From: an uncultured Bacteroidia bacterium
GTDB lineage: Bacteria > Bacteroidota > Bacteroidia > Bacteroidales > UBA932
NCBI GenBank assembly: GCA_902794005.1
Contig: CADBFO010000002.1
Span: 45,762-109,761 of the forward strand
DNA length: 64,000 nt
Direction of reading: 5' to 3'
How positions within the stretch are numbered: position 1 is the first letter of the stretch; each line of letters starts with the position of its first letter. This document shows, piece by piece, positions 1 through 8,409 of this stretch. Under the pieces are notes generated by a model. That model was not told the DNA's origin. It saw only the letters and a list, made by a program, of their open reading frames with translations, and made no database searches. A program made the position numbers and the translations under genes.

Positions 1-1
1 G

Positions 2-949
2 TACAAGACCAACGCCACCAACCAGCTCATCAACCTGCCCATCGCCGCCATCGGCTATTCTTCCAAGAAGGTGAACGCGGGTAACATCCAGAACAGCGGT
101 TGGGAAGTGGTGCTGAATGCCGAACCGATCCGCAACAGCAACTTCCTGTGGCGTTCCACGCTCAACTTCTCCACCAACAAGAACAAGATCATCGAGCTGG
201 CCGACGGCGTAGAGGAATACAGCCTCGGCGGTTATGACAACCTCCGCATCATCGCCAAGGTGGGCGGCGAATACGGTGACATCTACGGTACCAAGTACGC
301 CCGCGTGGAAGATGAGACCAGCCCTCATTTCGGAAAGCTCATCCTCAACGGTGACGGCCTTCCTACCGCCGCCAGCGGTTCCCACTATCTGGGCAACCAG
401 AACCCTGTGGCCAACCTGGGCTGGATCAACAACTTCACCTGGAAAGACCTCACCATCGGCTTCCAGATCGACGCCCGCATCGGCGGCAAGATGTTCTCCG
501 GAACCCTGGGTACCATGGAGAACGCCGGTACCGCAGCCTGGACGGTCGAGGGCCGTGACAAGATGCTCGTAGAAGGTGTTCAGAAGGACGGCGACAACTA
601 TGTGGTGAACACGACCGAAACCACTGGTGAAAAGTATTGGCAGCAGATTTCCGGCCGCGCCGGCGGTAACCTCGGCATCTCCGAGGAAAACCTCTACGAC
701 GCCACCAACGTCCGTCTGCGTAACATTTCCATCGCCTACAACCTGCCCAAGAGCATTCTCCGCGGTCAGAACATCTTCCAGTCTGTGAAGGTGGGCTTCT
801 CCTGCACCAACGTGCTCATGATCTACAGCAAGATGCGCGGTCTGGATCCGGAATCCATCTTTGCTACCTCTACCAATGCCATCGGCTTCGAGTATGGTGC
901 CGCACCGACTTCTCGCGCCTATGTATTTAATGTATCCTTCGGATTCTAA
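2..949 (+). CDS. SusC/RagA-type TonB-dependent outer-membrane transporter, C-terminal part
   Basis: The frame is open from the first base, so this is the C-terminal about 315 residues of a protein normally near 1000 residues; signal peptide, plug and most of the barrel lie outside the window. The visible part has alternating beta-strand character and ends in NVSFGF, the aromatic terminus expected for an outer-membrane beta-barrel. The SusD-like lipoprotein starts 12 nt after the stop, the standard susC-susD order. By family it would import oligosaccharides across the outer membrane with TonB energy. From the downstream enzymes the cargo is inferred to be N-glycan fragments. Confidence 0.93.
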   Translation, partial: YKTNATNQLINLPIAAIGYSSKKVNAGNIQNSGWEVVLNAEPIRNSNFLWRSTLNFSTNKNKIIELADGVEEYSLGGYDNLRIIAKVGGEYGDIYGTKYARVEDETSPHFGKLILNGDGLPTAASGSHYLGNQNPVANLGWINNFTWKDLTIGFQIDARIGGKMFSGTLGTMENAGTAAWTVEGRDKMLVEGVQKDGDNYVVNTTETTGEKYWQQISGRAGGNLGISEENLYDATNVRLRNISIAYNLPKSILRGQNIFQSVKVGFSCTNVLMIYSKMRGLDPESIFATSTNAIGFEYGAAPTSRAYVFNVSFGF

Positions 950-961
950 TCTTGCATAGCC

Positions 962-2962
962 ATGAAAATGAATAAGATATTTGCTATTGCCGCCGGTGTT
1001 CTCACCTTTGCCGCCTGCAGCGACTTCGAGGAAATCAACAAAAACCCCAAAGCCGCGGGAGCGGAAGACCTGAAACCCCAGTGGGCGCTGGACAAGGCCA
1101 TCGTGTCCGACCAGCAGAACCCCAACGACGCCGAGCGTGTCTTCGTCCTCTACTGGGCCGATATCGCCCGCCAGGACGGAGAAAACGGCGGCCGTGCCGT
1201 GGGCCGTTCCAACGACGAATGGGCCGGTTGCCTGTACAACCTCACCCGTAACTGCGTCACCTCTGCCAACAACGCCATCAAGATTGCCGACGACGCCATC
1301 GCAGGAGGTGCGCTCGGTGCCCGAGACGTTGTCTTCTATACCAACGTAAAGAGCGCAGCCCGCATCTGGCGCGTGTACCTGATGACCGAGTTTGTTGACT
1401 CCTTCGGCTCCTTCACCACCGATTTCGAGTCCACGACGCCCGAGTACAAGAGCGTCGAGGAGTGCTACAAGTTCATGTATGCCGAGCTGGCCGAGGCCAT
1501 TGCCGCACTTGACCTCAACACCACCGCCACTGCAGACGAGCAGAAGGGAGACCCGGCTTATCAGCTTGATCCCCTCAAGTGGAAGAACTTCGGTATCTCC
1601 ATGTGGATGCGTACCGCCATGCGTCTTTCCGAGGTGCAGCCTGCCACCGCAAAGGCCGAATTTGAGAAGGCTGTCGCCGCCGGCAGCGGTATCCGCACCA
1701 TCGACGGCACCTTCCGCGTTCAGGAAAAGAACGGCTGGTGGGATCTGTCCGGTGTCATGAGCCGTACCTGGGACTGGCAGACGCTGTCCATGACCATGGC
1801 CAACCTCATGACCAACCTGGGCGGTGCCAAGACCGAGGATATCCTCCTGGACAAGGGCGGCCGTTTCTACAAGGCCGCTCCTAGCCCCGAGGTCGTGGCC
1901 GAGACCTATGGTCCGTATATCAAGGATGCCGCCACCTACCTGGGTGTGAACATGCTTGACGACAGCGGCAATCCCGTTTACGAGGTGTACTCCGACAGCC
2001 CTACCGTGGGTTATTTCTTCGACGGTCTTCCTTCCAGGATTGACCCGCGCGCCTTCGCGTACTATGTCATCCCCGGCGACTACAGCAAGCGTATCGAAAC
2101 CGGTTATGCCCCCTTCCCGAACGCCGAGGTCCCCGTCTATGTCTATCCCGACAAGGACGCTGCCAACAAGGCTGTTGACGCATCCTATGCCTGGAATGGT
2201 CTCATCTGCGGTTTTGCTTACGATGACAAGTTCTCCAATAGCGGTTATGTCGAGAGTGCCAAGACTCACTATGGCAAGACGTATCCCCAGCTTCAGGAGC
2301 GTTATCGCAACAACAACGAGTACCGTGTGTTCTTCGGCCCTTGGGAGACGTACTTCCTGCTGGCCGAGGCCGCTCTCCGCGGCTGGAACGTGGGCATTTC
2401 CGACCAGGAGGCCTACGAAGCCGGCATCAAGGCCAGTTTCGATTACCTGAGCGTAGGCGCCAACTATGAGGCCTACATCAACTCCGAGGACTACAACCGC
2501 GTGGGCACTTCCGTGAAGTACACCCACACCACCGAGCCCGTGGACTACGAAATCGAATACACCGACCCGGTTTCCGGCACCAAAAAGACCACGACCTACA
2601 AGTATCCCGTGGCTTCCAAGACCCTCTACGGAAAGGCTCTCAACGACAAGCTCGCCAAGATCATCACCCAGAAGTACATTGCCAACACGCCTTGGCTGCC
2701 GCTGGAGAACTGGAGCGATCATCGTCGTACCGGACTGCCCTTCTGGGAGATCCCCGTCGGTTCCACCGAATTCCCGTTCCTGGACGGCTGGACCAAGGAG
2801 TCTTACAAGAATGGTCAGAAGGTGGGTTATTATGCCCAGCGCATGAACTACCCCAACTCCTTCAAGAACGCCAGTCCTGAAGAGTACCAGAGAGCCCTCT
2901 CCCACATGGGCATGACGAACGAAAACACCGTCACCCCGCTGTGGTGGGCCATCCAGAAGTAA
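962..2962 (+). CDS. SusD/RagB-family glycan-binding lipoprotein
   Basis: A 666-residue protein with a lipoprotein signal peptide (FAAC, lipidated Cys19) followed by the INKNP segment typical of the SusD-like group 2 family. It would sit on the cell surface as the lid of the SusC channel and bind glycan. Length is somewhat above the usual 500-600 residues; the extra sequence lies in the C-terminal half (about residues 480-640), where SusD proteins vary with ligand. ATG 962 is used because the signal peptide begins there; ATG 968 would also work. A terminator follows about 20 nt after the stop, so the SusCD transcript probably ends here. Confidence 0.93.
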   Translation: MKMNKIFAIAAGVLTFAACSDFEEINKNPKAAGAEDLKPQWALDKAIVSDQQNPNDAERVFVLYWADIARQDGENGGRAVGRSNDEWAGCLYNLTRNCVTSANNAIKIADDAIAGGALGARDVVFYTNVKSAARIWRVYLMTEFVDSFGSFTTDFESTTPEYKSVEECYKFMYAELAEAIAALDLNTTATADEQKGDPAYQLDPLKWKNFGISMWMRTAMRLSEVQPATAKAEFEKAVAAGSGIRTIDGTFRVQEKNGWWDLSGVMSRTWDWQTLSMTMANLMTNLGGAKTEDILLDKGGRFYKAAPSPEVVAETYGPYIKDAATYLGVNMLDDSGNPVYEVYSDSPTVGYFFDGLPSRIDPRAFAYYVIPGDYSKRIETGYAPFPNAEVPVYVYPDKDAANKAVDASYAWNGLICGFAYDDKFSNSGYVESAKTHYGKTYPQLQERYRNNNEYRVFFGPWETYFLLAEAALRGWNVGISDQEAYEAGIKASFDYLSVGANYEAYINSEDYNRVGTSVKYTHTTEPVDYEIEYTDPVSGTKKTTTYKYPVASKTLYGKALNDKLAKIITQKYIANTPWLPLENWSDHRRTGLPFWEIPVGSTEFPFLDGWTKESYKNGQKVGYYAQRMNYPNSFKNASPEEYQRALSHMGMTNENTVTPLWWAIQK

Positions 2963-2982
2963 TTCATCTTCCCGCACCTGAT

Positions 2983-3012
2983 AAGGGCGACCCTTTCCGG
3001 GCCGCCCTTTTT
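2983..3012 (+). terminator. Rho-independent terminator after susCD
   Basis: AAGGGCG pairs with CGCCCTT, with an inner CCC/GGG extension across a short loop, followed by a run of five T. It lies 20 nt downstream of the SusD stop and before the next start at 3048. Confidence 0.75.
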
Positions 3013-3047
3013 GTATCGGCCCGTTTTTTGATGGGAAGCATACTGCT

Positions 3048-3719
3048 ATGAAATATCTTTTCTCCATTTTGTGTTTGGGCTTTTTGATGAGCTTTTCCGG
3101 CGTTGCACAGCAGCGGCAGGTGTACCTGTTCCCCGACTTCCCTGACGGCTCCATCTATGTCAGCGGCATCCGCAAGCCGCAGCAGGTAAAAATGAACATT
3201 GACGCCCTGGGACAGCGGATTTACTATTTCCAGGGAGATGTCCTGATGGTACTCACCCAGCTGTACCGGCTGGATTCCATCAAGGTGAGCGGGCACACTT
3301 TCGTACCCAAGCAGGGACTCCTTTGCGAGCGTCTGTCCCTGCAGAAAGATACGGTGTTCGTAAACTGGAAATTCAAGAAAGTGAATATGGGATCGGTCGG
3401 AGCCATGGGCATCGCTACGCAGAACAACGTCCAGACCCTTTGGAACAACCCTGATTCCGATGTCGCCGCATCAGACGGCCATTACAGCGCCACCGGCGCC
3501 CTGTCTCCGGAAATCTGGCAGAGCCGGAGCGAGAACACCTATTTCTTCTCCGTTGACGGCGTGGAATACCAGGTGCGCCGACTCAAAGACCTGTACAAGG
3601 CCTTCCCGGCCCGGTCTGCGGCGTTGAAAGCCTATGTGAAAGAGCGTCGCTACAAGATGGAAAACGCCCAGCAGGCCCTGCAGATCATTTCCTACCTGCA
3701 GGCCCTCTGCCGCCAATAA
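3048..3719 (+). CDS. Secreted protein of unknown function
   Basis: 223 residues with a clear signal peptide (cleavage likely after GVAQ, about residue 21) and no lipobox, so probably periplasmic or secreted. The N-terminal half is rich in short beta-strand-like segments with a GQRIYYFQGDVLMVL stretch; the C-terminus (about residues 165-223) is predicted helical. I do not recognise a characterised family. It lies between the susCD terminator and the sialate esterase on the same strand, so it may be an accessory of the glycan locus or an unrelated envelope protein; position alone cannot decide. Confidence 0.75.
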   Translation: MKYLFSILCLGFLMSFSGVAQQRQVYLFPDFPDGSIYVSGIRKPQQVKMNIDALGQRIYYFQGDVLMVLTQLYRLDSIKVSGHTFVPKQGLLCERLSLQKDTVFVNWKFKKVNMGSVGAMGIATQNNVQTLWNNPDSDVAASDGHYSATGALSPEIWQSRSENTYFFSVDGVEYQVRRLKDLYKAFPARSAALKAYVKERRYKMENAQQALQIISYLQALCRQ

Positions 3720-3776
3720 TTCTGCCTGCCGGGGTTTCCCGACGGGAAATTGCCGGATTTTGTCGCCGAATTTAGG

Positions 3777-3817
3777 GCCTGATTCCTCTTCAGGCCAAAA
3801 AATTTTCGTATCTTAGG
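3777..3817 (+). promoter_or_regulatory. Hairpin plus possible -7 box before the esterase
   Basis: GGCCTGA (3777-3783) pairs with TCAGGCC (3791-3797) and is followed by A6 then T4. TATCTTAG at 3810-3817 matches TAnnTTTG at seven of eight positions and ends 26 nt before the esterase ATG. No convincing -33 box is visible, so this is tentative. Confidence 0.35.
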
Positions 3818-3843
3818 ACAGTGGAAATCAAAAGTCCTGAAAT

Positions 3844-5883
3844 ATGAAAAAAATCCTATTTGCGGCAGCGGCGGTCCTGCTGTCCGTTTCCTTGAGTGCC
3901 AAAGTGGAACTCACGCCCCTGTTTACAGACAATATGGTGTTCCAGCAAAGCTGCCAGGCGCCGGTCTGGGGCAAGGCGGCTCCGGGCGCCGTGGTAAGCG
4001 TCACCCCTTCCTGGAACGGGAAAACCTATCGCGCCACGGCCGGCGCCGACGGCAGCTGGTCGGTGAAGATAGACACGCCCAAGGGCAGTTTCAGAAAGTA
4101 CAGCGTCACCATTTCCGACGGCGACCCTCTTGTGCTGCAGAATGTGCTGGTGGGGGAGGTTTGGCTGGCTTCCGGGCAGTCCAACATGCAGATGCCCGTA
4201 GAAAGCTGGCGGGCCGTGCGGACCAACCAGGCAGACATCGCCGGTGCGGCCCGCTATGCCGATGTGCGCCTTCTGCAGGTGTCCCGGGCCACCGGAATGC
4301 GGGAACACGACTATTTCAGCGTCGATTTTGACAAGTGGAAGGAGTCTTCCCCCGAAACCGTCCGTAACTTCTCGGCCGCCGCCTGGTACTTCGGCCGCAA
4401 GCTGATGGAGGAGCTGCATGTCCCCGTGGGAATCATCCACAGCAGCTGGGGCGGCACCATCATCGAGGCCTGGATGAGCGAAGGGGCCCTCCGCGAGTTC
4501 CCGGAGATGTCGGCCTCCCTGGCCCAGGTCCGGTCCCTGTCCGACAACGAGTCCGAGCGGGAGAAAACCTTCGAGGAAGAGATTGCGGTCTTTACCCGGG
4601 AAGCCAACCGGAAAGACCACGGGAAAAGCGGCGGAGTTGCAGTATGGGCCCGTCCGGACTATGACGACACTTCCTGGAAATCCATGAAACTGCCCGCGAT
4701 GGTGCAGGAATTGTGGCCTGCCACCAACGGCATTTTCTGGCTGCGCAAAACCGTGGACATCCCCGCCGCATGGGCCGGGAAGGAGCTTACGCTGAGCCTG
4801 GGGCCGGTGGACGATTTTGACGAAACATATTGGAACGGGGAACAGGTGGGTTCCGGAAAGATATGGAACAAGGCCCGGGAATACACGGTTCCCGCCCGGC
4901 TGGTCAAGGCGGGCAGGACGGTCATTACCATCCGCTGCACCGACGATCACGGGAACGGCGGCCTGTACGGCGCTTCCGACCTGTTGTTCATCCAGGGCCC
5001 CGACGGGCAGAAAATCCGTCTGGACAATGCGTGGAAGGTTACCCTTTCCGTTTCCTTCGAAGGAATGCCCAAATCCACGGCGCGCGAGCCCAATATCCCC
5101 ACGGTCCTTTACAATGCCATGATTCGGCCGCTGGCTCCGTTTGCCATCCGGGGTGCCATCTGGTATCAGGGCGAAGCCAATACGTCCAAGGCCTGCCGTT
5201 ACCGCGACCTGATGGTGTCGTTGGTTCAGGACTGGCGCTCGCTTTGGGGCTATGATTTCCCTTTCTATATCACGCAATTGGCAGGCTTCAAGGCCATTGA
5301 CAAGACTCCCGGCGATGACGACTGGGCCGAGCTCCGTGAAGCGCAGGACATGACCACCAAGGTTTTGGACCGCTGCGGAATGGCCTGCATCATCGACCTG
5401 GGCGAGGCCGAAGACATCCATCCCGTCCGCAAGCGGGAAGTGGGTGAACGTCTGGCAAAGCTCGCCCTGGCGGGCGATTATGGCCGGAAACTGGTGGCGA
5501 CAGGCCCCCGCTTCGAATCCTATAAAATTGTGGGCGGCTCGATCGTGGTCCGTTTCACCGATGTAGCCGGCGGACTGCGGGTCCTTCCCTCCGGCGATTT
5601 CGCCGGAGACCGTTATGGCAGCCGGGACGAAAGGGTTGAAAAGGCCGAAAGCGGCGTCCTCTCCGGTTTCCAGATCGCCGGTCCCGACCGCGTGTGGCAC
5701 TGGGCCGACGCCCGCATCGAGGGCGACGCGGTGGTGGTCTCATCGGCCCGGGTTCCCCATCCGGTGGCCGTGCGCTACGCCTGGTCGGCAAACCCGGTCT
5801 GCAACCTGTTCAACTCCGAGGGACTGCCGGCCTGGCCTTTCCGCACGGATGACTGGCCGGGAATCACCTATGGTAATTTGTAG
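3844..5883 (+). CDS. Sialate O-acetylesterase (SGNH/SASA family)
   Basis: 679 residues with a signal peptide (cleavage near Ala19). The SGNH block I motif GQSNM puts the nucleophile at Ser113, GAIWYQGEAN lies at 437-446 and the catalytic pair DIH is Asp524/His526, so the triad is complete. Between blocks (about 265-395) sits a beta-sandwich insert resembling the sugar-binding domain of GH2 enzymes, as in other Bacteroides sialate esterases. It would remove O-acetyl groups from sialic acids in the periplasm or at the surface so that other enzymes can act. The fucosidase gene starts 9 nt after its stop, suggesting co-transcription. Confidence 0.9.
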   Translation: MKKILFAAAAVLLSVSLSAKVELTPLFTDNMVFQQSCQAPVWGKAAPGAVVSVTPSWNGKTYRATAGADGSWSVKIDTPKGSFRKYSVTISDGDPLVLQNVLVGEVWLASGQSNMQMPVESWRAVRTNQADIAGAARYADVRLLQVSRATGMREHDYFSVDFDKWKESSPETVRNFSAAAWYFGRKLMEELHVPVGIIHSSWGGTIIEAWMSEGALREFPEMSASLAQVRSLSDNESEREKTFEEEIAVFTREANRKDHGKSGGVAVWARPDYDDTSWKSMKLPAMVQELWPATNGIFWLRKTVDIPAAWAGKELTLSLGPVDDFDETYWNGEQVGSGKIWNKAREYTVPARLVKAGRTVITIRCTDDHGNGGLYGASDLLFIQGPDGQKIRLDNAWKVTLSVSFEGMPKSTAREPNIPTVLYNAMIRPLAPFAIRGAIWYQGEANTSKACRYRDLMVSLVQDWRSLWGYDFPFYITQLAGFKAIDKTPGDDDWAELREAQDMTTKVLDRCGMACIIDLGEAEDIHPVRKREVGERLAKLALAGDYGRKLVATGPRFESYKIVGGSIVVRFTDVAGGLRVLPSGDFAGDRYGSRDERVEKAESGVLSGFQIAGPDRVWHWADARIEGDAVVVSSARVPHPVAVRYAWSANPVCNLFNSEGLPAWPFRTDDWPGITYGNL

Positions 5884-5892
5884 CGACGGCTT

Positions 5893-7275
5893 ATGAGAAA
5901 AGCAACGATGATGGCAGTGGCGCTGCTGCTTGCCGCCTTGGGGGCAAAGGCGCAATATATCCCTCCGGTGGAGGAAGATGTCAAGGCCCGCCTGGCCCAG
6001 TGGCAGGATTTGAAATTCGGAATGTTCATCCATTGGGGAGCCTACAGCCAGTGGGGCGTGATTGAATCGTGGTCGCTGGCTCCCGACGACATTTCCTGGC
6101 AGTACAAGGCCAGGGCGCAGAAGGACATGGATTACTTCGAATACGTCCGCGCCTATGAGCAATTGAAAGACAGCTTCAATCCGACGGCCTTCGATCCCGG
6201 AAAATGGGCCGATGCCGCCCGCTATGCCGGCATGAAGTACGTGGTGTTCACGACCAAGCACCACGACGGATTCTGCATGTTCGACACCCGCCAGACGGAT
6301 TATAAAGTAACCGACGAAGGCTGTGCCTTCCACGCCGATCCCCGGGCCAATATCGCCAAGGAAGTCTTTGCCGCCTTCCGTGCCCGGGACATCAAGCCGG
6401 GGGCCTATTTCTCCATGCCGGACTGGCACAACAATGATTTCTGGTGGAGGCGCTTTCCGCCCAAAAGCACCCGGGCCAATTACAAGGCCTCCGAGCATCC
6501 CGAAAAATGGGCGGCCTACCAGGATTTTGTCGCGGCCCAGCTTGACGAGCTGACTTCCGGGGAGTATGGAGACCTCTTCCTGATGTGGTATGACATGCCG
6601 GTCACCGACGATTCCAAGGAAGCCCAATACGATTGGGAACGGTTTGCCCGGATTGTCCGCGGCAATCAGCCGGGCATGCTCATGGTGGCCCGCGGGCAGC
6701 ACGATGTCTATGAGAATTACCAGACCCCGGAGCAGACCATCCCGGAGAAAGCGCTGGACTATCCCTGGGAGTCCTGCGTGACCATGACGCACAGCTGGTC
6801 CTACAGGCCGGAGGCGGAGTATAAGTCGGTGAAGACCATGCTGACCATGCTGGTGCAGATTGTCTCGCGCGGCGGTAATTTCCTCCTGAACGTAGGCCCC
6901 GGACCGGACGGAACCCTGGAGGAGACGGCCTACGAGCGCCTGAAAGGGATTGGAGACTGGATGCAGGTGAACGCGGAAGGAATCTATGCGACAAAGGCTG
7001 TGGCTCCGTATCAGGACGGGCAGCTCTATTATACCGCCAAGGGAGATTGTGTTTACGCTTTCTACGTTCCCGGGGAGGGGGAGCCGATGCCAGCGGAGAT
7101 TGCGGTTCCTTCCTTTGTGCCGGCCGGTGCCCGGGATGTGATGATGCTGGGCTCCCGAAAGGCGCTCAAATGGAAGAAAGCGGAGACGGGCGGCATTGTC
7201 GTGACCATTCCCGCATCCCTTCGGAAAACCCTTTCGGCGCAACCCGTCTGGTGCCTGAAAATGAAGGTGAAATAG
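5893..7275 (+). CDS. Alpha-L-fucosidase, glycoside hydrolase family 29
   Basis: 460 residues with a signal peptide ending near AKAQ (residue 21). Family hallmarks are FGMFIHWGAYS (42-52), TKHHDGF (121-127) and LMWYDMP, whose Asp234 sits at the position of the GH29 nucleophile. The C-terminal part after about 350 is a beta-sandwich. It would release alpha-linked fucose from N-glycans or mucin-type glycans. The C-terminal LLNVGPGPDG segment is also typical of the family. It follows the sialate esterase with a 9-nt gap, so both capping groups are dealt with by one transcript. Confidence 0.92.
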   Translation: MRKATMMAVALLLAALGAKAQYIPPVEEDVKARLAQWQDLKFGMFIHWGAYSQWGVIESWSLAPDDISWQYKARAQKDMDYFEYVRAYEQLKDSFNPTAFDPGKWADAARYAGMKYVVFTTKHHDGFCMFDTRQTDYKVTDEGCAFHADPRANIAKEVFAAFRARDIKPGAYFSMPDWHNNDFWWRRFPPKSTRANYKASEHPEKWAAYQDFVAAQLDELTSGEYGDLFLMWYDMPVTDDSKEAQYDWERFARIVRGNQPGMLMVARGQHDVYENYQTPEQTIPEKALDYPWESCVTMTHSWSYRPEAEYKSVKTMLTMLVQIVSRGGNFLLNVGPGPDGTLEETAYERLKGIGDWMQVNAEGIYATKAVAPYQDGQLYYTAKGDCVYAFYVPGEGEPMPAEIAVPSFVPAGARDVMMLGSRKALKWKKAETGGIVVTIPASLRKTLSAQPVWCLKMKVK

Positions 7276-7283
7276 TTTTTTGT

Positions 7284-7291
7284 TACCTTTG
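7284..7291 (+). promoter_or_regulatory. -7 promoter box of the GH10-like gene
   Basis: TACCTTTG fits the Bacteroidota -7 consensus TAnnTTTG exactly and ends 20 nt before the ATG at 7312. No clear -33 TTTG is seen at the usual 19-20 nt spacing. Confidence 0.5.
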
Positions 7292-7311
7292 TGCTAATAA
7301 AACTTCTGACC

Positions 7312-8409
7312 ATGAAAAAAATCTCGCTTATTCTTCTGGCTGCGACAGCCCTTGTGCTGGGTGCCTGCAACCGACAGGAGGAGGCCGTCTTCCCCGTCTA
7401 TGCCTGGCAGGGCGTCAATGAAAAAACCGACCTGGACCAGTTGCAGAAAGATTTTCAGTACTGGAAGTCCCAGGGCGTGGTGGGTGTCTGCATCGAGAAC
7501 AGCAACCCGGAACTGGTGGCCAAAGTGTCGGCCATGGCCCATGCTGAAGGGCTGGAATACCATGCCTGGATTCCCTGCATGCTCCGCGGGGACAAGCCCC
7601 ACGACTGGTACGCCGTGAACCGCCTGGGGCAAAGTGCCGACGAGTTCCCCGCCTATGTACCTTATTATAAAGCGCTGGACCCCCGGGACCCCAACGTGCA
7701 CAAACTCCTGGTGGACCAGATGACGGAGATTGCCCGCATCCCGGACGTGGACTATGTGCAGCTGGATTATATCCGCTATCCGGACGTCATCCTTTCCCGC
7801 GGGCTTTGGGACAAGTACGGCCTGGTGATGGAAGAGGAGTATGCTCCGGCCGACTACTGCTACTGCGACGACTGCGTGGCCGATTTCAAGGAACTCACGG
7901 GGATTGACATCAAGGCCGTGGAAGATCCGTCAAAATGCAAGGAGTGGGCCCAGTTCCGTTGCGATGCCGTTACGGACCTCGTGAATGAAATCTGCGCCGC
8001 CGTGCATGCCCAGGGCAAGAAAGTGAGTGCCGACGTGTTCCCCGGTCCCGCCTCTCATGCCGAGTGGATGGTTCGCCAGCAGTGGGACAAATGGGATGTG
8101 GACATGCTCTTCCCCATGAACTACAACGACTTCTATCTCCAGCCCGCCGAGTGGGTGAAGGAAATCACCGCCGAAGAGGTGCAGTCGGCCCCCGGCAAGC
8201 CCGTGATCAGCGGCCTTTTCATCTGTCGCGAATGGAAGCGCAAGATGGAACTGGAAGACCCGGAGGAATCCGGCCTTATCCCGTCCGAGATAGCCATCGC
8301 CGTACAGGGCGCGCGTGAAGCCGGAGCCGCCGGCATTTGTCTGTTCACCCCCGGCAGCATGACCCCGGAACACTGGGCCGCCCTTGCCGAAGCCTTGAAA
8401 AGAATATGA
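7312..8409 (+). CDS. Lipoprotein, family 10-like (GHL10-type) TIM-barrel glycosyl hydrolase
   Basis: 365 residues from ATG 7312, chosen over an upstream in-frame ATG because the signal peptide (LGAC lipobox) begins here and follows a promoter box. The rest reads as a TIM barrel with DYVQLDYIRYP and VSADVFPGP, segments seen in GHL10/DUF-type putative glycosyl hydrolases. Substrate specificity is not established for this group. A CYCDDC cluster near the middle suggests a metal site or disulfides. The stop overlaps the ATG of the following GH92 (ATGA), so the two are translationally coupled, which supports a role on the same glycan. Confidence 0.72.
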   Translation: MKKISLILLAATALVLGACNRQEEAVFPVYAWQGVNEKTDLDQLQKDFQYWKSQGVVGVCIENSNPELVAKVSAMAHAEGLEYHAWIPCMLRGDKPHDWYAVNRLGQSADEFPAYVPYYKALDPRDPNVHKLLVDQMTEIARIPDVDYVQLDYIRYPDVILSRGLWDKYGLVMEEEYAPADYCYCDDCVADFKELTGIDIKAVEDPSKCKEWAQFRCDAVTDLVNEICAAVHAQGKKVSADVFPGPASHAEWMVRQQWDKWDVDMLFPMNYNDFYLQPAEWVKEITAEEVQSAPGKPVISGLFICREWKRKMELEDPEESGLIPSEIAIAVQGAREAGAAGICLFTPGSMTPEHWAALAEALKRI